Assembly: GCA_965199335.1 (NCBI GenBank)
Contig: CBDAQZ010000002.1
Location: 1-64,000 of the forward strand
Source of the DNA: CBDAQV01 sp965199335
GTDB taxonomy: Bacteria; Pseudomonadota; Alphaproteobacteria; CALMVH01
Length of the DNA: 64,000 nucleotides
Direction: 5' to 3'
The position numbers and the translations under genes were made by a program. The notes beneath the pieces are model-generated. The model was not told the origin of the DNA. It worked only from the letters and a program-made list of their open reading frames with translations, and did no database searches. This document shows, in pieces, positions 52,954 through 61,324 of the stretch (its first letter is position 1; every line of letters starts with the position of its first letter).

Positions 52954-54084
52954 ACGGTGACTTCTTCCTTTAATTCGGCAACGCACGCCGCGACGGCGCG
53001 TATATCAGTTTCACTATGCGCCGGGCTGAAAGTAAAGCGCAGGCGCGAGGTTCCGGATGGAACGGTGGGCGGACGGAGTGGCGGTGACCAGGTAACCCGC
53101 CGCCTCCAGGGTACGCGACGCCGCCATGGCCCTTTCGACGCTGCCCAGCACCACCGGTACGATGGCGCTGTCGGGCGTTGGCAGATCCAGTAGGGAGGCA
53201 AACAGCCTTGCCTTCTCGACAGGGCTGCGCGCCCATTTGGGATCGGCGGCAATCAGGTTCAGCGAAGCCAGCGCCGCCGCCGTGGCCGCAGGCGGCAGGC
53301 CGGTCGAATAGATGAAGCTGCGCGCGCAGTTGCGCATCAGGTCGATGACGGCCCTGCTGGCGCACAGATAGCCGCCATAACTACCCAGCGTCTTCGACAA
53401 CGTACCCATTTGCAGCTGGGCCACTGCGCCTGTGGGGTCCAGAAGGCCCAGCCCGTGCGCGTCGTCGCTCAACAGCCAGGCATCGTGGGCCTCTGCCAGC
53501 GCGTTCAACTCGGCGATCGGCGCGCGGTCGCCGTCCATGCTGAACACGGTTTCGGTCAGGATCAGACAGCGCGCATGTTTGCCGCGATGAACAGCAAGCA
53601 AATCAGCCAGATGCGCCGGTTCGTTATGACGGTAACGCAACATGGTGGCGCCCGAAAGCTTCGCCCCGTCGTACAGGCAGGCATGCACCAGCCGGTCGGC
53701 CATGATCAGGTCGTTCTCGCCCGCCAAAACGGGGATGATGCCGATATTGGCCAGATACCCGCTACCGAAGACCAGAGCATCCTCGGTCCCCTTGTACCGC
53801 GCCAGCGCCTGCTCCAACTGGCCTAGCAGCGGGTAATTGCCGGTCACCAACCGCGACGCCCCCGATCCCGTGCCGTAATGCTGGTTAGCTTCGATGGCGG
53901 CCTGCTTGACGGCCGGGTGGTGCGAAAGGTTCAGGTAATCGTTGCAGGAAAAGGAGATCAGCCGATGTCCACCCCTGATCACAATCCCGGGCTCTGCCCG
54001 TTCGCTGACCATCGGCATGCGGTACAGGCCGTTCGCCTCCAGCGTCGCAATCGTATCCGTGGCGAAATCGTCCAGTGAACTCAT
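52950..54084 (-). pseudogene. bioF: 8-amino-7-oxononanoate synthase, frameshifted near the C-terminus
   Basis: The frame from ATG 54084 reads as BioF: ISFSCNDYLNLSHHPAVKQA, FSMDGDRAPIAELNALAEAH, SDDAHGLGLLD and PLP Lys in MGTLSKTLGSYGGYL. It stops at 53014. In the next frame, RPPTVPSGTSRLRFTFSPAH ... ETDIRAVAACVAELKEEV is the standard BioF C-terminus and ends at 52950 in an ATGA overlap with bioD. One extra base (near 53078) explains the shift and restores VTAIRPPTVP; the repaired protein is 377 aa. BioF condenses pimeloyl-ACP with alanine. Pseudogene or sequence error. Confidence 0.87.
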
Positions 54085-54090
54085 GCCGCC

Positions 54091-54118
54091 AGCGTGGCAA
54101 GATCGGGGCCACTGTCAA
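54091..54118 (-). promoter_or_regulatory. Predicted leaderless promoter of bioF-bioD
   Basis: TTGACA (54118-54113), 16-bp spacer and CACGCT (54096-54091); the first T is at -34 relative to the bioF ATG. No Shine-Dalgarno lies upstream. The -10 is poor but shares AxGCT with the bioB one. Confidence 0.5.
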
Positions 54119-54125
54119 CCTTGTC

Positions 54126-54153
54126 TTGACGTGATTGGGCCAGTGCCTATGCT
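54126..54153 (+). promoter_or_regulatory. Predicted leaderless promoter of bioB-bioA
   Basis: TTGACG (54126-54131), 16-bp spacer and TATGCT (54148-54153), exactly -34 to -29 and -12 to -7 relative to the bioB ATG at 54160. No Shine-Dalgarno. With the bioF -35 it forms GTCAA-N7-TTGAC. Confidence 0.65.
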
Positions 54154-54159
54154 TCCTGC

Positions 54160-55122
54160 ATGCTGAAAATCGACCATCGCCATGACTGGGTCCGCGAGGA
54201 AATCGCGGCCATCTACGACCTGCCGTTCGCCGACCTGCTGTTCCGGGCGCAGAGCGTGCACCGCGAATTCTTCGATCCCAACCAGGTCCAGATGTCGACG
54301 CTGCTGTCGATCAAGACCGGCGGCTGCCCCGAGGATTGCGGTTACTGCTCGCAAAGTGCGCACAACCCGACGGGGCTGAAGGCCAGCAAGCTGATGCCGC
54401 TGGACGAGGTGATTCGCAATGCCACCGCCGCCAAGGAGGCCGGCGCCACCCGGTATTGCATGGGCGCCGCCTGGCGCAATCCCAAGGATCACGAGCTGGA
54501 CGCGGTGTGCGAGATGGTCGAGGCGGTCAGGGGCCTTGGCATGGAGACATGCGTCACGCTGGGCATGCTGACCCCGGACCAGAGCGCCCGGCTCAAGCAG
54601 GCTGGGCTGGATTACTACAACCACAACATCGACAGCTCGGAAGAATTCTACGGCACCGTCATCACCACCCGCACCTATCAGGACCGCATCGATACGCTGC
54701 AATATGTGCGCGAGGCAGGGATTTCGGTCTGCTGCGGCGGCATCGTCGGCATGGGCGAAACCGCCGACGATCGCGTCGGCATGATCCTGACCCTGGCCAA
54801 CCTGCCCGCACATCCGGAAAGCGTGCCGATCAACCTTCTGACCCAGATCGAAGGCACGAAGACGCACGGCGTGGAAAGGCTGGACATGTTCGAGCTGGTC
54901 CGTACCATCGCCACCGCGCGGATCGTCATGCCGCGCTCGATGGTACGGCTGTCGGCGGGCCGGGAAAGCCTAAGCGACGAGGGACAGGCGCTGTGCTTCC
55001 TGGCGGGCGCGAACTCGATCTTCTTCGGCACCAAGCTGCTGACGGCGGGCAATCCGGAACACGCGGCCGACATGGCGCTGTTCGGCAAGCTCAAGATCAC
55101 GGCGATGCCCCTTGCTGGCTAA
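54160..55122 (+). CDS. bioB: Biotin synthase
   Basis: 320 aa. The radical-SAM cluster CxxxCxxC is in KTGGCPEDCGYCSQSAHNPT. Further conserved parts: CVTLGMLTPDQSARLKQAGL, YYNHNIDSSEEFYG, GGIVGMGETADDRVG and PRSMVRLSAGRESLSDEGQA (Arg near the second FeS cluster). BioB inserts sulfur into dethiobiotin. Overlaps bioA by 11 nt. Predicted to be translated from a leaderless message. Confidence 0.96.
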   Translation: MLKIDHRHDWVREEIAAIYDLPFADLLFRAQSVHREFFDPNQVQMSTLLSIKTGGCPEDCGYCSQSAHNPTGLKASKLMPLDEVIRNATAAKEAGATRYCMGAAWRNPKDHELDAVCEMVEAVRGLGMETCVTLGMLTPDQSARLKQAGLDYYNHNIDSSEEFYGTVITTRTYQDRIDTLQYVREAGISVCCGGIVGMGETADDRVGMILTLANLPAHPESVPINLLTQIEGTKTHGVERLDMFELVRTIATARIVMPRSMVRLSAGRESLSDEGQALCFLAGANSIFFGTKLLTAGNPEHAADMALFGKLKITAMPLAG

Positions 55123-56398
55123 ACTGTCGTGGGCGGAGCTGGGCGGCGATCATATCTGGCTGCCTTATGCCCAGATGAAGACCGCGCCGGAGCCGCTGCT
55201 GGTTGAATCGGCGCTGGGGTCGATCATCACGCTGGCCGACGGACGCGCACTGGTCGATGGCGCAGCCTCGTGGTGGACGGCCTGCCACGGCTACAGCCAC
55301 CCGCACATCATCGCCGCAGCAAGGGCGCAGCTGGAGCGCATGCCGCACATGATGTTCGGCGGCCTGAACCACATACCGGCATTGTCGCTGGCGAAACGGC
55401 TTGCGGCGCTGTTGCCGGGCGACCTGTCGCGCGTGTTCTTCTCCGATTCCGGCTCGGTCTCGGTAGAGGTCGCGATGAAGATGGCCTTGCAGTACTGGCT
55501 GAACCGGGGTGCGCTCGACCGCACCAAGTTCGTCAGCTTCCGGAACGGCTATCACGGCGACACCATCGCCACCATGTCGGTCTGCGATCCCGACGAAGGC
55601 ATACACAAGCGCTTTGGTAGGTTCCTGCCGCAGCAATACATCGCCACCCTGCCGCAAACGGCGCAGGACATGCAGGCGCTGCAAACCCTGCTGGAAATGG
55701 AGCGCGACAGCATTGCCGCGATCGTAATGGAACCCCTGGTCCAGGGTGTCGGGGGCATGAAGTTCCATCCGCCGGAACTGCTTGCCGATATCGCGGCGCT
55801 GTGCCAGCGGACGGGACATCTGCTGATCCTGGACGAGGTGATGACCGGGTTCGGCCGCACCGGCACGATGTTTGCCTGCGAACAGGCGGGCGTCACGCCC
55901 GATATCATCTGCCTGTCCAAGGCGTTGACCGGCGGCACTGTAGGGCTGGCGGCGACGGTGGCGACCACGCGCGTGTTCGAGGCGTTCTGGTCGGACGATC
56001 CCATGAAGGCGTTGATGCACGGGCCGACTTTCATGGCCAATGCTTTCGCCTGTTCCGCTGCCAATGCCTCGCTCGATTTGTTCGAAAGCGAACCGCGCCT
56101 GCGTCAGGTGGCGGCAATCGAAACCGCGATGCGCGAAGGGCTGGAGTCATGCCGCGGATTGCCGGGCGTGGTCGATGTCCGCGTCAAGGGCGCTATCGGC
56201 GTCGTCCAGCTCGAGGCGCTCAAGGATGCGGCCTGGCTGCGCCAGCAATTGCTGGCGCAGGATGTCTGGGTGCGGGTCTATGCCTATGGCGACGTGGTGT
56301 ACCTGACGCCGGCCTTCACCATCGCGCCGGCGGAACTGGGGCAGCTGCTCGAAGCCGTCAACATCGTCATCCACGACTGGTCGAGGAAGTTCTCATAA
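55112..56398 (+). CDS. bioA: Adenosylmethionine-8-amino-7-oxononanoate aminotransferase
   Basis: 428 aa from TTG 55112, the only start that retains the conserved HIWLPYAQMKTAPEPLLVES segment. PLP Lys is in ICLSKALTGGTVGLAATVAT; WWTACHGYSHPHIIAAARAQ and DEVMTGFGRTGTMFACEQAG fit BioA rather than other class-III aminotransferases. It uses SAM as amino donor to make DAPA. Overlaps bioB and, by TAATG, the next gene. Confidence 0.96.
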   Translation: MLAKLSWAELGGDHIWLPYAQMKTAPEPLLVESALGSIITLADGRALVDGAASWWTACHGYSHPHIIAAARAQLERMPHMMFGGLNHIPALSLAKRLAALLPGDLSRVFFSDSGSVSVEVAMKMALQYWLNRGALDRTKFVSFRNGYHGDTIATMSVCDPDEGIHKRFGRFLPQQYIATLPQTAQDMQALQTLLEMERDSIAAIVMEPLVQGVGGMKFHPPELLADIAALCQRTGHLLILDEVMTGFGRTGTMFACEQAGVTPDIICLSKALTGGTVGLAATVATTRVFEAFWSDDPMKALMHGPTFMANAFACSAANASLDLFESEPRLRQVAAIETAMREGLESCRGLPGVVDVRVKGAIGVVQLEALKDAAWLRQQLLAQDVWVRVYAYGDVVYLTPAFTIAPAELGQLLEAVNIVIHDWSRKFS

Positions 56399-57048
56399 TG
56401 CTGGCGCCCGTACCCAAGGCCGACCCTTGGCAGCTGTCCGGCATGGACGGACTCAATGCCGACCTGGAAACGCCGTTTCGCGCCTTCCTGCGCGGCCTGA
56501 TTGCCACGCCCGAGCGCCATGCGCGCTTCCTGAACATGCTGTCGATGATGGAGCATATCGGCAGCCGCAAGATCATGCTGTCGCAGATGGGCGGCCCTTT
56601 GGGCAAGGAGGTGCTGAAGCACCTGGCCGAGGAAACGCGCCATGCGTTCTTCTTCAAGAACCAGGCCGAGCGGATCGGCGGCGCGGCGATGGAATACGAA
56701 AGCGCGGACATGATGTGCCGCCAGTCGGCGATCATGTATTTCGGCCGGCTGGATTCGGGGATCGCCTGCGTACTGTCGGGCGAACGTCCCGATCTGCCCT
56801 ATCTCTGGGTCTCGCTGGTCATCGAACTGCGTGCCAACTGGGTCTATGGCATCTACCAGGAAGAACTGTCCCGGGCCGAACGCATGTTCAGCCTGAAAAG
56901 CGTGATCGCCGAGGAGAAGGCGCATCTGGCCGACATGTACACCGGCATAGCCGAGCTTGACGGTGAAACGCCGACCCGCCTGCCTCGCTTCGCCGCGATG
57001 GAGACGATGTTGTTCAAGCGGTTCTGGAAGCAGCTGGAGTCGGCCTGA
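56398..57048 (+). CDS. Ferritin-like di-iron protein in the biotin operon
   Basis: 216 aa. Four-helix-bundle di-iron ligands are apparent: Glu in SMMEHIGSRKIM, ExxH in LAEETRHAFFF, Glu in LVIELRANWVYG and ExxH in IAEEKAHLADMYT. No signal peptide. The ATG overlaps the bioA stop, strongly implying function with BioB/BioA. No bioC or bioH is present in this window. Known: di-iron proteins oxidise or cleave carbon chains, and some lineages use alternative pimeloyl-forming enzymes. Inferred: possible role in making the pimeloyl precursor or serving another biotin step. It could also be a MiaE-type hydroxylase or unrelated. Confidence 0.75.
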   Translation: MLAPVPKADPWQLSGMDGLNADLETPFRAFLRGLIATPERHARFLNMLSMMEHIGSRKIMLSQMGGPLGKEVLKHLAEETRHAFFFKNQAERIGGAAMEYESADMMCRQSAIMYFGRLDSGIACVLSGERPDLPYLWVSLVIELRANWVYGIYQEELSRAERMFSLKSVIAEEKAHLADMYTGIAELDGETPTRLPRFAAMETMLFKRFWKQLESA

Positions 57049-57057
57049 CCGCTCCAA

Positions 57058-57678
57058 TCAGGGCTTACGGTTCCAGAAGGCCAGGCGCCACGCAGCGCCG
57101 TCATGTTCAAGGCAGCACAAATTCCCTGTGCCGACCTTGAGTTCGTTCTTCAGCGCCAGTTCTTCGAACAGCCCAGGTACCAAACGTGAGAAAAAGCGCA
57201 ATACGCCGTTGCTGGTAACCGCCAGTACGATACTGTCCGGCCCATTCTCCTTCATATCCGTGGCAAAACCTTCTACATTCGCCAGCAGTTCCCGCGTAGC
57301 GGGCTCCCAGCCTCGACCTTCGGGCATAAGGCCCTTGCGGTCCCACGCATCGACCTCGGCATCGCCGAATTCTTGCCGGACATCGTCGGTGGTCAGCCCC
57401 GCCCAAACGCCGTAGTCCAGCTCGGTCAACCGTTGGTCGGTTTCGGGTGCGGGCAGGCTGAAAGCCTCGGCGATCAGATCGGCGCTGCGCCGAGTGCGTT
57501 GCAAGCCGCCGCAGCGGATAGCCGACGGGGTAAGATTTTCTCTGCGCAGGAGCTCTGCCAGCCTTATGGCCTGCGCCTCGCCTTCCGCCGTCAGGGGCAT
57601 ATCCTCGCCGCGGCCGACGATGCGGGGCGTCTCGCCCTTTTCGAACGTGTTGCCATGGCGGGCCAGCAGCAATTTCAC
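57058..57678 (-). CDS. Histidine phosphatase superfamily protein
   Basis: 206 aa. The RHG catalytic motif is LLARHGNTF at the N-terminus. Second His/acid elements: SAIRCGGLQRTRRSADLIAE, ELDYGVWAGLTTDDV and LAVTSNGVLRFF (where an H of the usual SHGG is replaced by N). The pattern resembles phosphoglycerate-mutase-like phosphatases, but the SNG replacement of the late His makes activity uncertain. Overlaps kdsB by 4 nt, so it is probably its operon partner. Confidence 0.82.
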   Translation of the reverse strand: MKLLLARHGNTFEKGETPRIVGRGEDMPLTAEGEAQAIRLAELLRRENLTPSAIRCGGLQRTRRSADLIAEAFSLPAPETDQRLTELDYGVWAGLTTDDVRQEFGDAEVDAWDRKGLMPEGRGWEPATRELLANVEGFATDMKENGPDSIVLAVTSNGVLRFFSRLVPGLFEELALKNELKVGTGNLCCLEHDGAAWRLAFWNRKP

Positions 57679-58457
57679 AGTTCGCCCTCGCGCGCGATGA
57701 TGTCCTCGGCGATGGCGATGTCGTTGGGATGATCGATCGAATGGTGGGTGCGGCCGCGGTAATCGACCTTTACCACCTTGATATCGATGTTCGATTCCAG
57801 CGCCCGCAGCTGCTCCAGCCCTTCGGTTTCCTCCAGCGGGGTGGGGGGAATCGCCACCAGCCGCGCCAGCGCCTCGCGGCCGTAGGCGTACATGCCGATG
57901 TGGCGCAACACGGGACTATGACGCCTGTCCCGGCTGAACGGCAGGATCTGCTTGGAAAAATACAGGGCCCGGCCCGATACGGAAACCACGACCGTGGTGC
58001 CGCTGGAGGGGGAGGACAGCTTCGACGCGGCGAAATCCTCCAGCTGGCTTTCGCTCAGTTCAACGGCGGGCGTGGCGATGGGCGGTCCACCGGGGCGCGA
58101 AATCTCGTCCACCAGCGCCTGGATGACCCAGGGCGGCGTCAGGGGCGCATCGCCCTGCAGATTGACCACAGCGGCAATCGATTCGGGTAGAAGTTGTAAT
58201 GCGGCATGGGTTCGATCGGTGCCGGATGGCAGTTCGGAGGCGGTCATAAGCGCTTTGCCGCCGAAACTTTCTACGTGGCGGACGATTCTTTCGTCGTCTG
58301 TCGCGACATAGACGCCCTCGATCCCTTGCACCTTGTTAGCCAGGTTCCAGACGCGTTCGATCAGGCTTTGCCCCGTTATAACGGCATTTATCGGCTTACC
58401 GGGCAGCCGTTTGCTGGCATAGCGGGCCGGAATAATAATGCAGGTGGGCTTGCTCAA
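57675..58457 (-). CDS. kdsB: 3-deoxy-manno-octulosonate cytidylyltransferase
   Basis: 260 aa from a TTG supported by GGAG. CTP-binding CIIIPARYASKRLPGKPINA, then VYVATDDERIVRHVESFGGK, SGTDRTHAAL, VVNLQGDAPLTPPWVIQALV and RHIGMYAYGREALARLV, EETEGLEQLRAL are KdsB. It makes CMP-Kdo for lipopolysaccharide core synthesis. Divergent from the response-regulator gene. Confidence 0.95.
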   Translation of the reverse strand: MSKPTCIIIPARYASKRLPGKPINAVITGQSLIERVWNLANKVQGIEGVYVATDDERIVRHVESFGGKALMTASELPSGTDRTHAALQLLPESIAAVVNLQGDAPLTPPWVIQALVDEISRPGGPPIATPAVELSESQLEDFAASKLSSPSSGTTVVVSVSGRALYFSKQILPFSRDRRHSPVLRHIGMYAYGREALARLVAIPPTPLEETEGLEQLRALESNIDIKVVKVDYRGRTHHSIDHPNDIAIAEDIIAREGEL

Positions 58458-58473
58458 AGTTTCTCCATCTTTC

Positions 58474-58501
58474 TTGAATTTTAAAAGTTCTCCGCGATCC
58501 T
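58474..58501 (+). promoter_or_regulatory. Predicted leaderless promoter of the response-regulator gene
   Basis: TTGAAT (58474-58479), 16-bp spacer and GATCCT (58496-58501), with the first T at -34 relative to the GTG at 58508. The -10 keeps only the second A and last T of the consensus. Confidence 0.45.
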
Positions 58502-58507
58502 GCAACC

Positions 58508-59002
58508 GTGATAGACCCCTTTGCAGACAGCGAAGACGACGACCGCGTCGATTTCGCAACAGTTTCGGCCCTTGTGGTCGATGATAACGTTCATATGCGC
58601 CGGCTGGTAGCGGACATCCTGCACGCCTTCGGCATGAGCAGGGTTTACGAGGCCAGCGACGGCGCCGAAGCCCTCGAACTGATGAAGCAGCATACGATCG
58701 AGATCGTGCTGTGCGACTGGATGATGGACAATCTGAACGGCATCGAGCTGTTGCAGGAAGTCCGCAAGCCCGATACGCCTGTTGTATTTCGCCGCGTAGC
58801 CTTCATTATGATGACGGCTCACGAGGATGAGGACAGGATGTGGCGGGCAAAACAGGCCGGCGCCACGGCTGTACTGGTAAAACCATTTTCGACGGCCGCC
58901 CTTTACGAGCGTATTCTTTCCGCCGCGGAAGCTATTTTCCGCAAATCGGGCGGACGCAACAAGGGTGGATTTGGATCGCCTTCCTTTGATAGCGGACTTT
59001 GA
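58508..59002 (+). CDS. Single-domain response regulator
   Basis: 164 aa with GTG start. Receiver domain after a 20-residue acidic leader: acidic pair D25-D26 in ALVVDDNVHMRRLV, phosphoacceptor D70 in VLCDWMMDNLNGIELL, T103 in FIMMTAHEDEDRM and K125 in AVLVKPFSTAALYERI. No output domain; the last ~25 residues are Gly/Ser-rich. It abuts the Hpt gene, so the pair probably exchange phosphate. No histidine kinase lies nearby. Confidence 0.9.
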   Translation: MIDPFADSEDDDRVDFATVSALVVDDNVHMRRLVADILHAFGMSRVYEASDGAEALELMKQHTIEIVLCDWMMDNLNGIELLQEVRKPDTPVVFRRVAFIMMTAHEDEDRMWRAKQAGATAVLVKPFSTAALYERILSAAEAIFRKSGGRNKGGFGSPSFDSGL

Positions 59003-59413
59003 ATGACCAGCAATTCCAACTCCTCGACGATGCCACAGGACATGGCGCTGCGCATGCAGGCGATCATCAGCAAGCATGGTGAGGCGTATCGCAAGGACTT
59101 GCCTGGGCTGATCCAGCAGATGCATTTTTATGTCGAGCGTTTTGCAGAGGCCAAAGGCAACGACGTCGATCTGATCGCGACTTTGGAGCGCGAGGCGCAC
59201 GATATGAAGGGCCAGGCCGCGACATTCGGCATGCCGGGGATATCGGCGGTGGCCAATTCTCTGTCACGCATGCTGGAAAGCGCACCGGTTTTCAGCCCGG
59301 CATTGGCGGCTGCGATGGAAAGCCATGTATCGGCGCTGAAAAAATTGCTGGAGCAGGACGATCAAAAGTTGGTCGATGCTACACTTGCTACTGCACAGGC
59401 CATTCCGAAGTAA
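59003..59413 (+). CDS. Hpt phosphotransfer-domain protein
   Basis: 136 aa, all-helical. The Hpt motif is EAHDMKGQAATFGMPGISAV with phosphoacceptor His66. Starts directly at the response-regulator stop. Such proteins shuttle phosphoryl groups between receivers; the partner kinase is elsewhere. Its stop abuts that of the convergent MotB-like gene. Confidence 0.85.
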   Translation: MTSNSNSSTMPQDMALRMQAIISKHGEAYRKDLPGLIQQMHFYVERFAEAKGNDVDLIATLEREAHDMKGQAATFGMPGISAVANSLSRMLESAPVFSPALAAAMESHVSALKKLLEQDDQKLVDATLATAQAIPK

Positions 59414-60391
59414 TTATTTCTGATCGAACTTGAACTCGATTCTACGATTGCGTGCCAGCGCCGCATCGTCCGTCCCTATGTCTATCGGTTCGAACTCGGC
59501 GAAGCCGGCGGCGGCCAGCCTGTCCGCAGGCAACCCCTGCGCGATCAGGTATTGCGTTACAGCCACGGCCCGCGCGGTCGAAAGCTCCCAGTTGGAATGG
59601 AATTGCGGCGTGTCGATGGGACGCTTGTCGGTATGACCGTCCACGCGCAGCATCCAGGGGATATCGGGCGGGATGCGCTGCGCCAGGTTTATCAGCACAC
59701 CGGATAGCTCCTGCAGCTTTTCCTTGCCGGCGGGCTGCAGCTCGGCGGAGCCGCTGGGAAACAGGACCTCCGATTGCAGCACGAAACGGTCGCCGACGAT
59801 GCGGATGTCGGGCCGGTTGCCCAGCACATCGCGCAATCTTCCAAAGAATTCGGAGCGGTATTTCGCCATCTCCTCGACCCGGCTCAGAAGCGCGGTGTTC
59901 AGCCGCCCGCTTAGATCCTGGATCCTGGTTTCCTGGTCCTTGTTCTTCTCTTCCGACGCGGCAAGGTCGGCCTCGATCCTGGTCAACTGATCACGCAACG
60001 CGCCGATCTGCTCGTTCAGCAACGCCAGCTGCGCCTCCTTGTCGCTGATCGCCTTCGCCTGGTCGCCCGCCGCCGCCACCTGCGCCTGCGCCGCATCGCG
60101 GGCTGCCAGGGCGTCGGCCAGCTGCGCGGACAGGCGCGCCAGCTGCTCCTTGGTATCGGCAGTTTCTTGCTTCTCGACCGCCAGCAGGTTCGCCAGCTGC
60201 GCGATCTGGCTGTTCAGCTTGGACAACGCATCGTTCTTCTCGGCCAGAGTGCCCTGCAGGAAGCTCTGCGCCACTACGAAAACCAGCACGACGAAGATCA
60301 CGACAATGACAAGGGAGGAAAGGGCGTCGACCCAGCCGGGCCAGACATTCACCTCGTAATTGCTGCCCCGTCCGCGGCGCGACAGCGGCAT
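59414..60391 (-). CDS. MotB/OmpA-like peptidoglycan-binding membrane protein with coiled coil
   Basis: 325 aa. One N-terminal helix (WVDALSSLVIVVIFVVLVFV), then a long coiled coil (~residues 40-170: KLNSQIAQLANLLAVEKQET ...), then an OmpA/MotB domain: FVLQSEVLFPSGSAELQPAG, MLRVDGHTDKRPI, HSNWELSTARAVAVTQYLIA and LARNRRIEFKFDQ. Shares one base with the MotA-like stop. Together they look like a proton-driven channel and its wall anchor; no flagellar genes are nearby, so a Tol/envelope type role is as likely. Confidence 0.88.
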   Translation of the reverse strand: MPLSRRGRGSNYEVNVWPGWVDALSSLVIVVIFVVLVFVVAQSFLQGTLAEKNDALSKLNSQIAQLANLLAVEKQETADTKEQLARLSAQLADALAARDAAQAQVAAAGDQAKAISDKEAQLALLNEQIGALRDQLTRIEADLAASEEKNKDQETRIQDLSGRLNTALLSRVEEMAKYRSEFFGRLRDVLGNRPDIRIVGDRFVLQSEVLFPSGSAELQPAGKEKLQELSGVLINLAQRIPPDIPWMLRVDGHTDKRPIDTPQFHSNWELSTARAVAVTQYLIAQGLPADRLAAAGFAEFEPIDIGTDDAALARNRRIEFKFDQK

Positions 60392-61275
60392 CAGGACTCG
60401 TCGCGCGTAGCGCTGGGACTGGCGGCCGAACGCGCGACCAGCTTCAACCCGGCGCGGATATCAGCCTGCGCCAGTGCCAAATCCTGTACGATCTTCTGCA
60501 GGCGATCCAGGTTCTCGGCCGTTTGTTCGACTAGGGCATGCAGGTACTGGGTGGAGGGATTGTTCTCTTCGCCGCCCTCCAGGTACGGCGTCTCGACATG
60601 GATCTTGCCGACGCCGGACAGCCAGTCCTCAAGATTGCGGAAGAAAGCGGTCTGCGCCTGACCGAGCTGCAGATCCAGAAAGCCGAGGATCAACGATCCC
60701 ATGAGGCCGAACAGGGAGGCGCTGAAAGCCGTCCCCATTCCGCCGAGAGGGGCCTGCAAGCCCGTCTTCAGGGCGGTAAAGCCCTGCGTCCCGGTGCCGC
60801 TGAAATCCAGCGCGCCGATCACGTCGCTGACCGAGCCCACGGTCTTGATCAGTCCCCAGAACGTGCCAAGCAGGCCCAGGAAGATCAGCAGGCTGATGAG
60901 ATAGCGGGAAAGTTCGCGCGATTCGTCCAGCCGCGCCGCGACACCGTCCAGTACCGAGCGCAGGGCAACCGGTGACATCTTCGGCACGCCCTCATGGCCC
61001 TGCGCCATGGTGGCGACCGGGCGCAGGAGGTTGGGAAGGTTGCGGGTACCGCCGGTTTCCTCGATGGTGCGCATCCACTGCACTTCGGGGCCGAGGCGGA
61101 TGGTCTGGCGCAGGACGAAGACGATGCCGAAGAACAGCGCGGCGACGATCACGCCGTTGAGCATCGGGTTGTGCAGGAAGGCTTCGCGCAGGGTCTCGTG
61201 CAGCAGAACGCCCAGGCCCGCGACGATCGCGAGGAACAGAAAGATGCGCGCTATATACTGGCCCGGCCCCTGCAT
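60391..61275 (-). CDS. MotA/TolQ/ExbB-family proton channel protein
   Basis: 294 aa. Helices near residues 10-28 and 38-55, then ~125-150 and ~175-200. Family core: SLLIFLGLLGTFWGLIKTVG, FSASLFGLMGSLILGFLDLQ and QAPLGGMGTA. C-terminal ~70 residues are helical and cytoplasmic. Supplies proton-motive force to the MotB-like partner downstream. A perfect 16-bp inverted repeat (61281-61296) and TTGAAA (61308-61303) lie just upstream, a likely promoter/operator. Confidence 0.88.
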   Translation of the reverse strand: MQGPGQYIARIFLFLAIVAGLGVLLHETLREAFLHNPMLNGVIVAALFFGIVFVLRQTIRLGPEVQWMRTIEETGGTRNLPNLLRPVATMAQGHEGVPKMSPVALRSVLDGVAARLDESRELSRYLISLLIFLGLLGTFWGLIKTVGSVSDVIGALDFSGTGTQGFTALKTGLQAPLGGMGTAFSASLFGLMGSLILGFLDLQLGQAQTAFFRNLEDWLSGVGKIHVETPYLEGGEENNPSTQYLHALVEQTAENLDRLQKIVQDLALAQADIRAGLKLVARSAASPSATRDES

Positions 61276-61324
61276 ACCTTATCTTTTCAAAAAGATTGTG
61301 GTTTTCAAATGATGCCGGCGAGCC

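Noticed and set aside
52950..53252. Separate small gene with GTSRLRFTFSPAH near bioF
   Set aside because: It is the displaced C-terminus of BioF after a +1 frameshift, not an independent gene.
54085..54159. BirA or BioR operator in the bio intergenic region
   Set aside because: Neither the BioR palindrome TTATMKATAA nor the long BirA inverted repeat is present; the inverted repeat seen is accounted for by the two -35 boxes.
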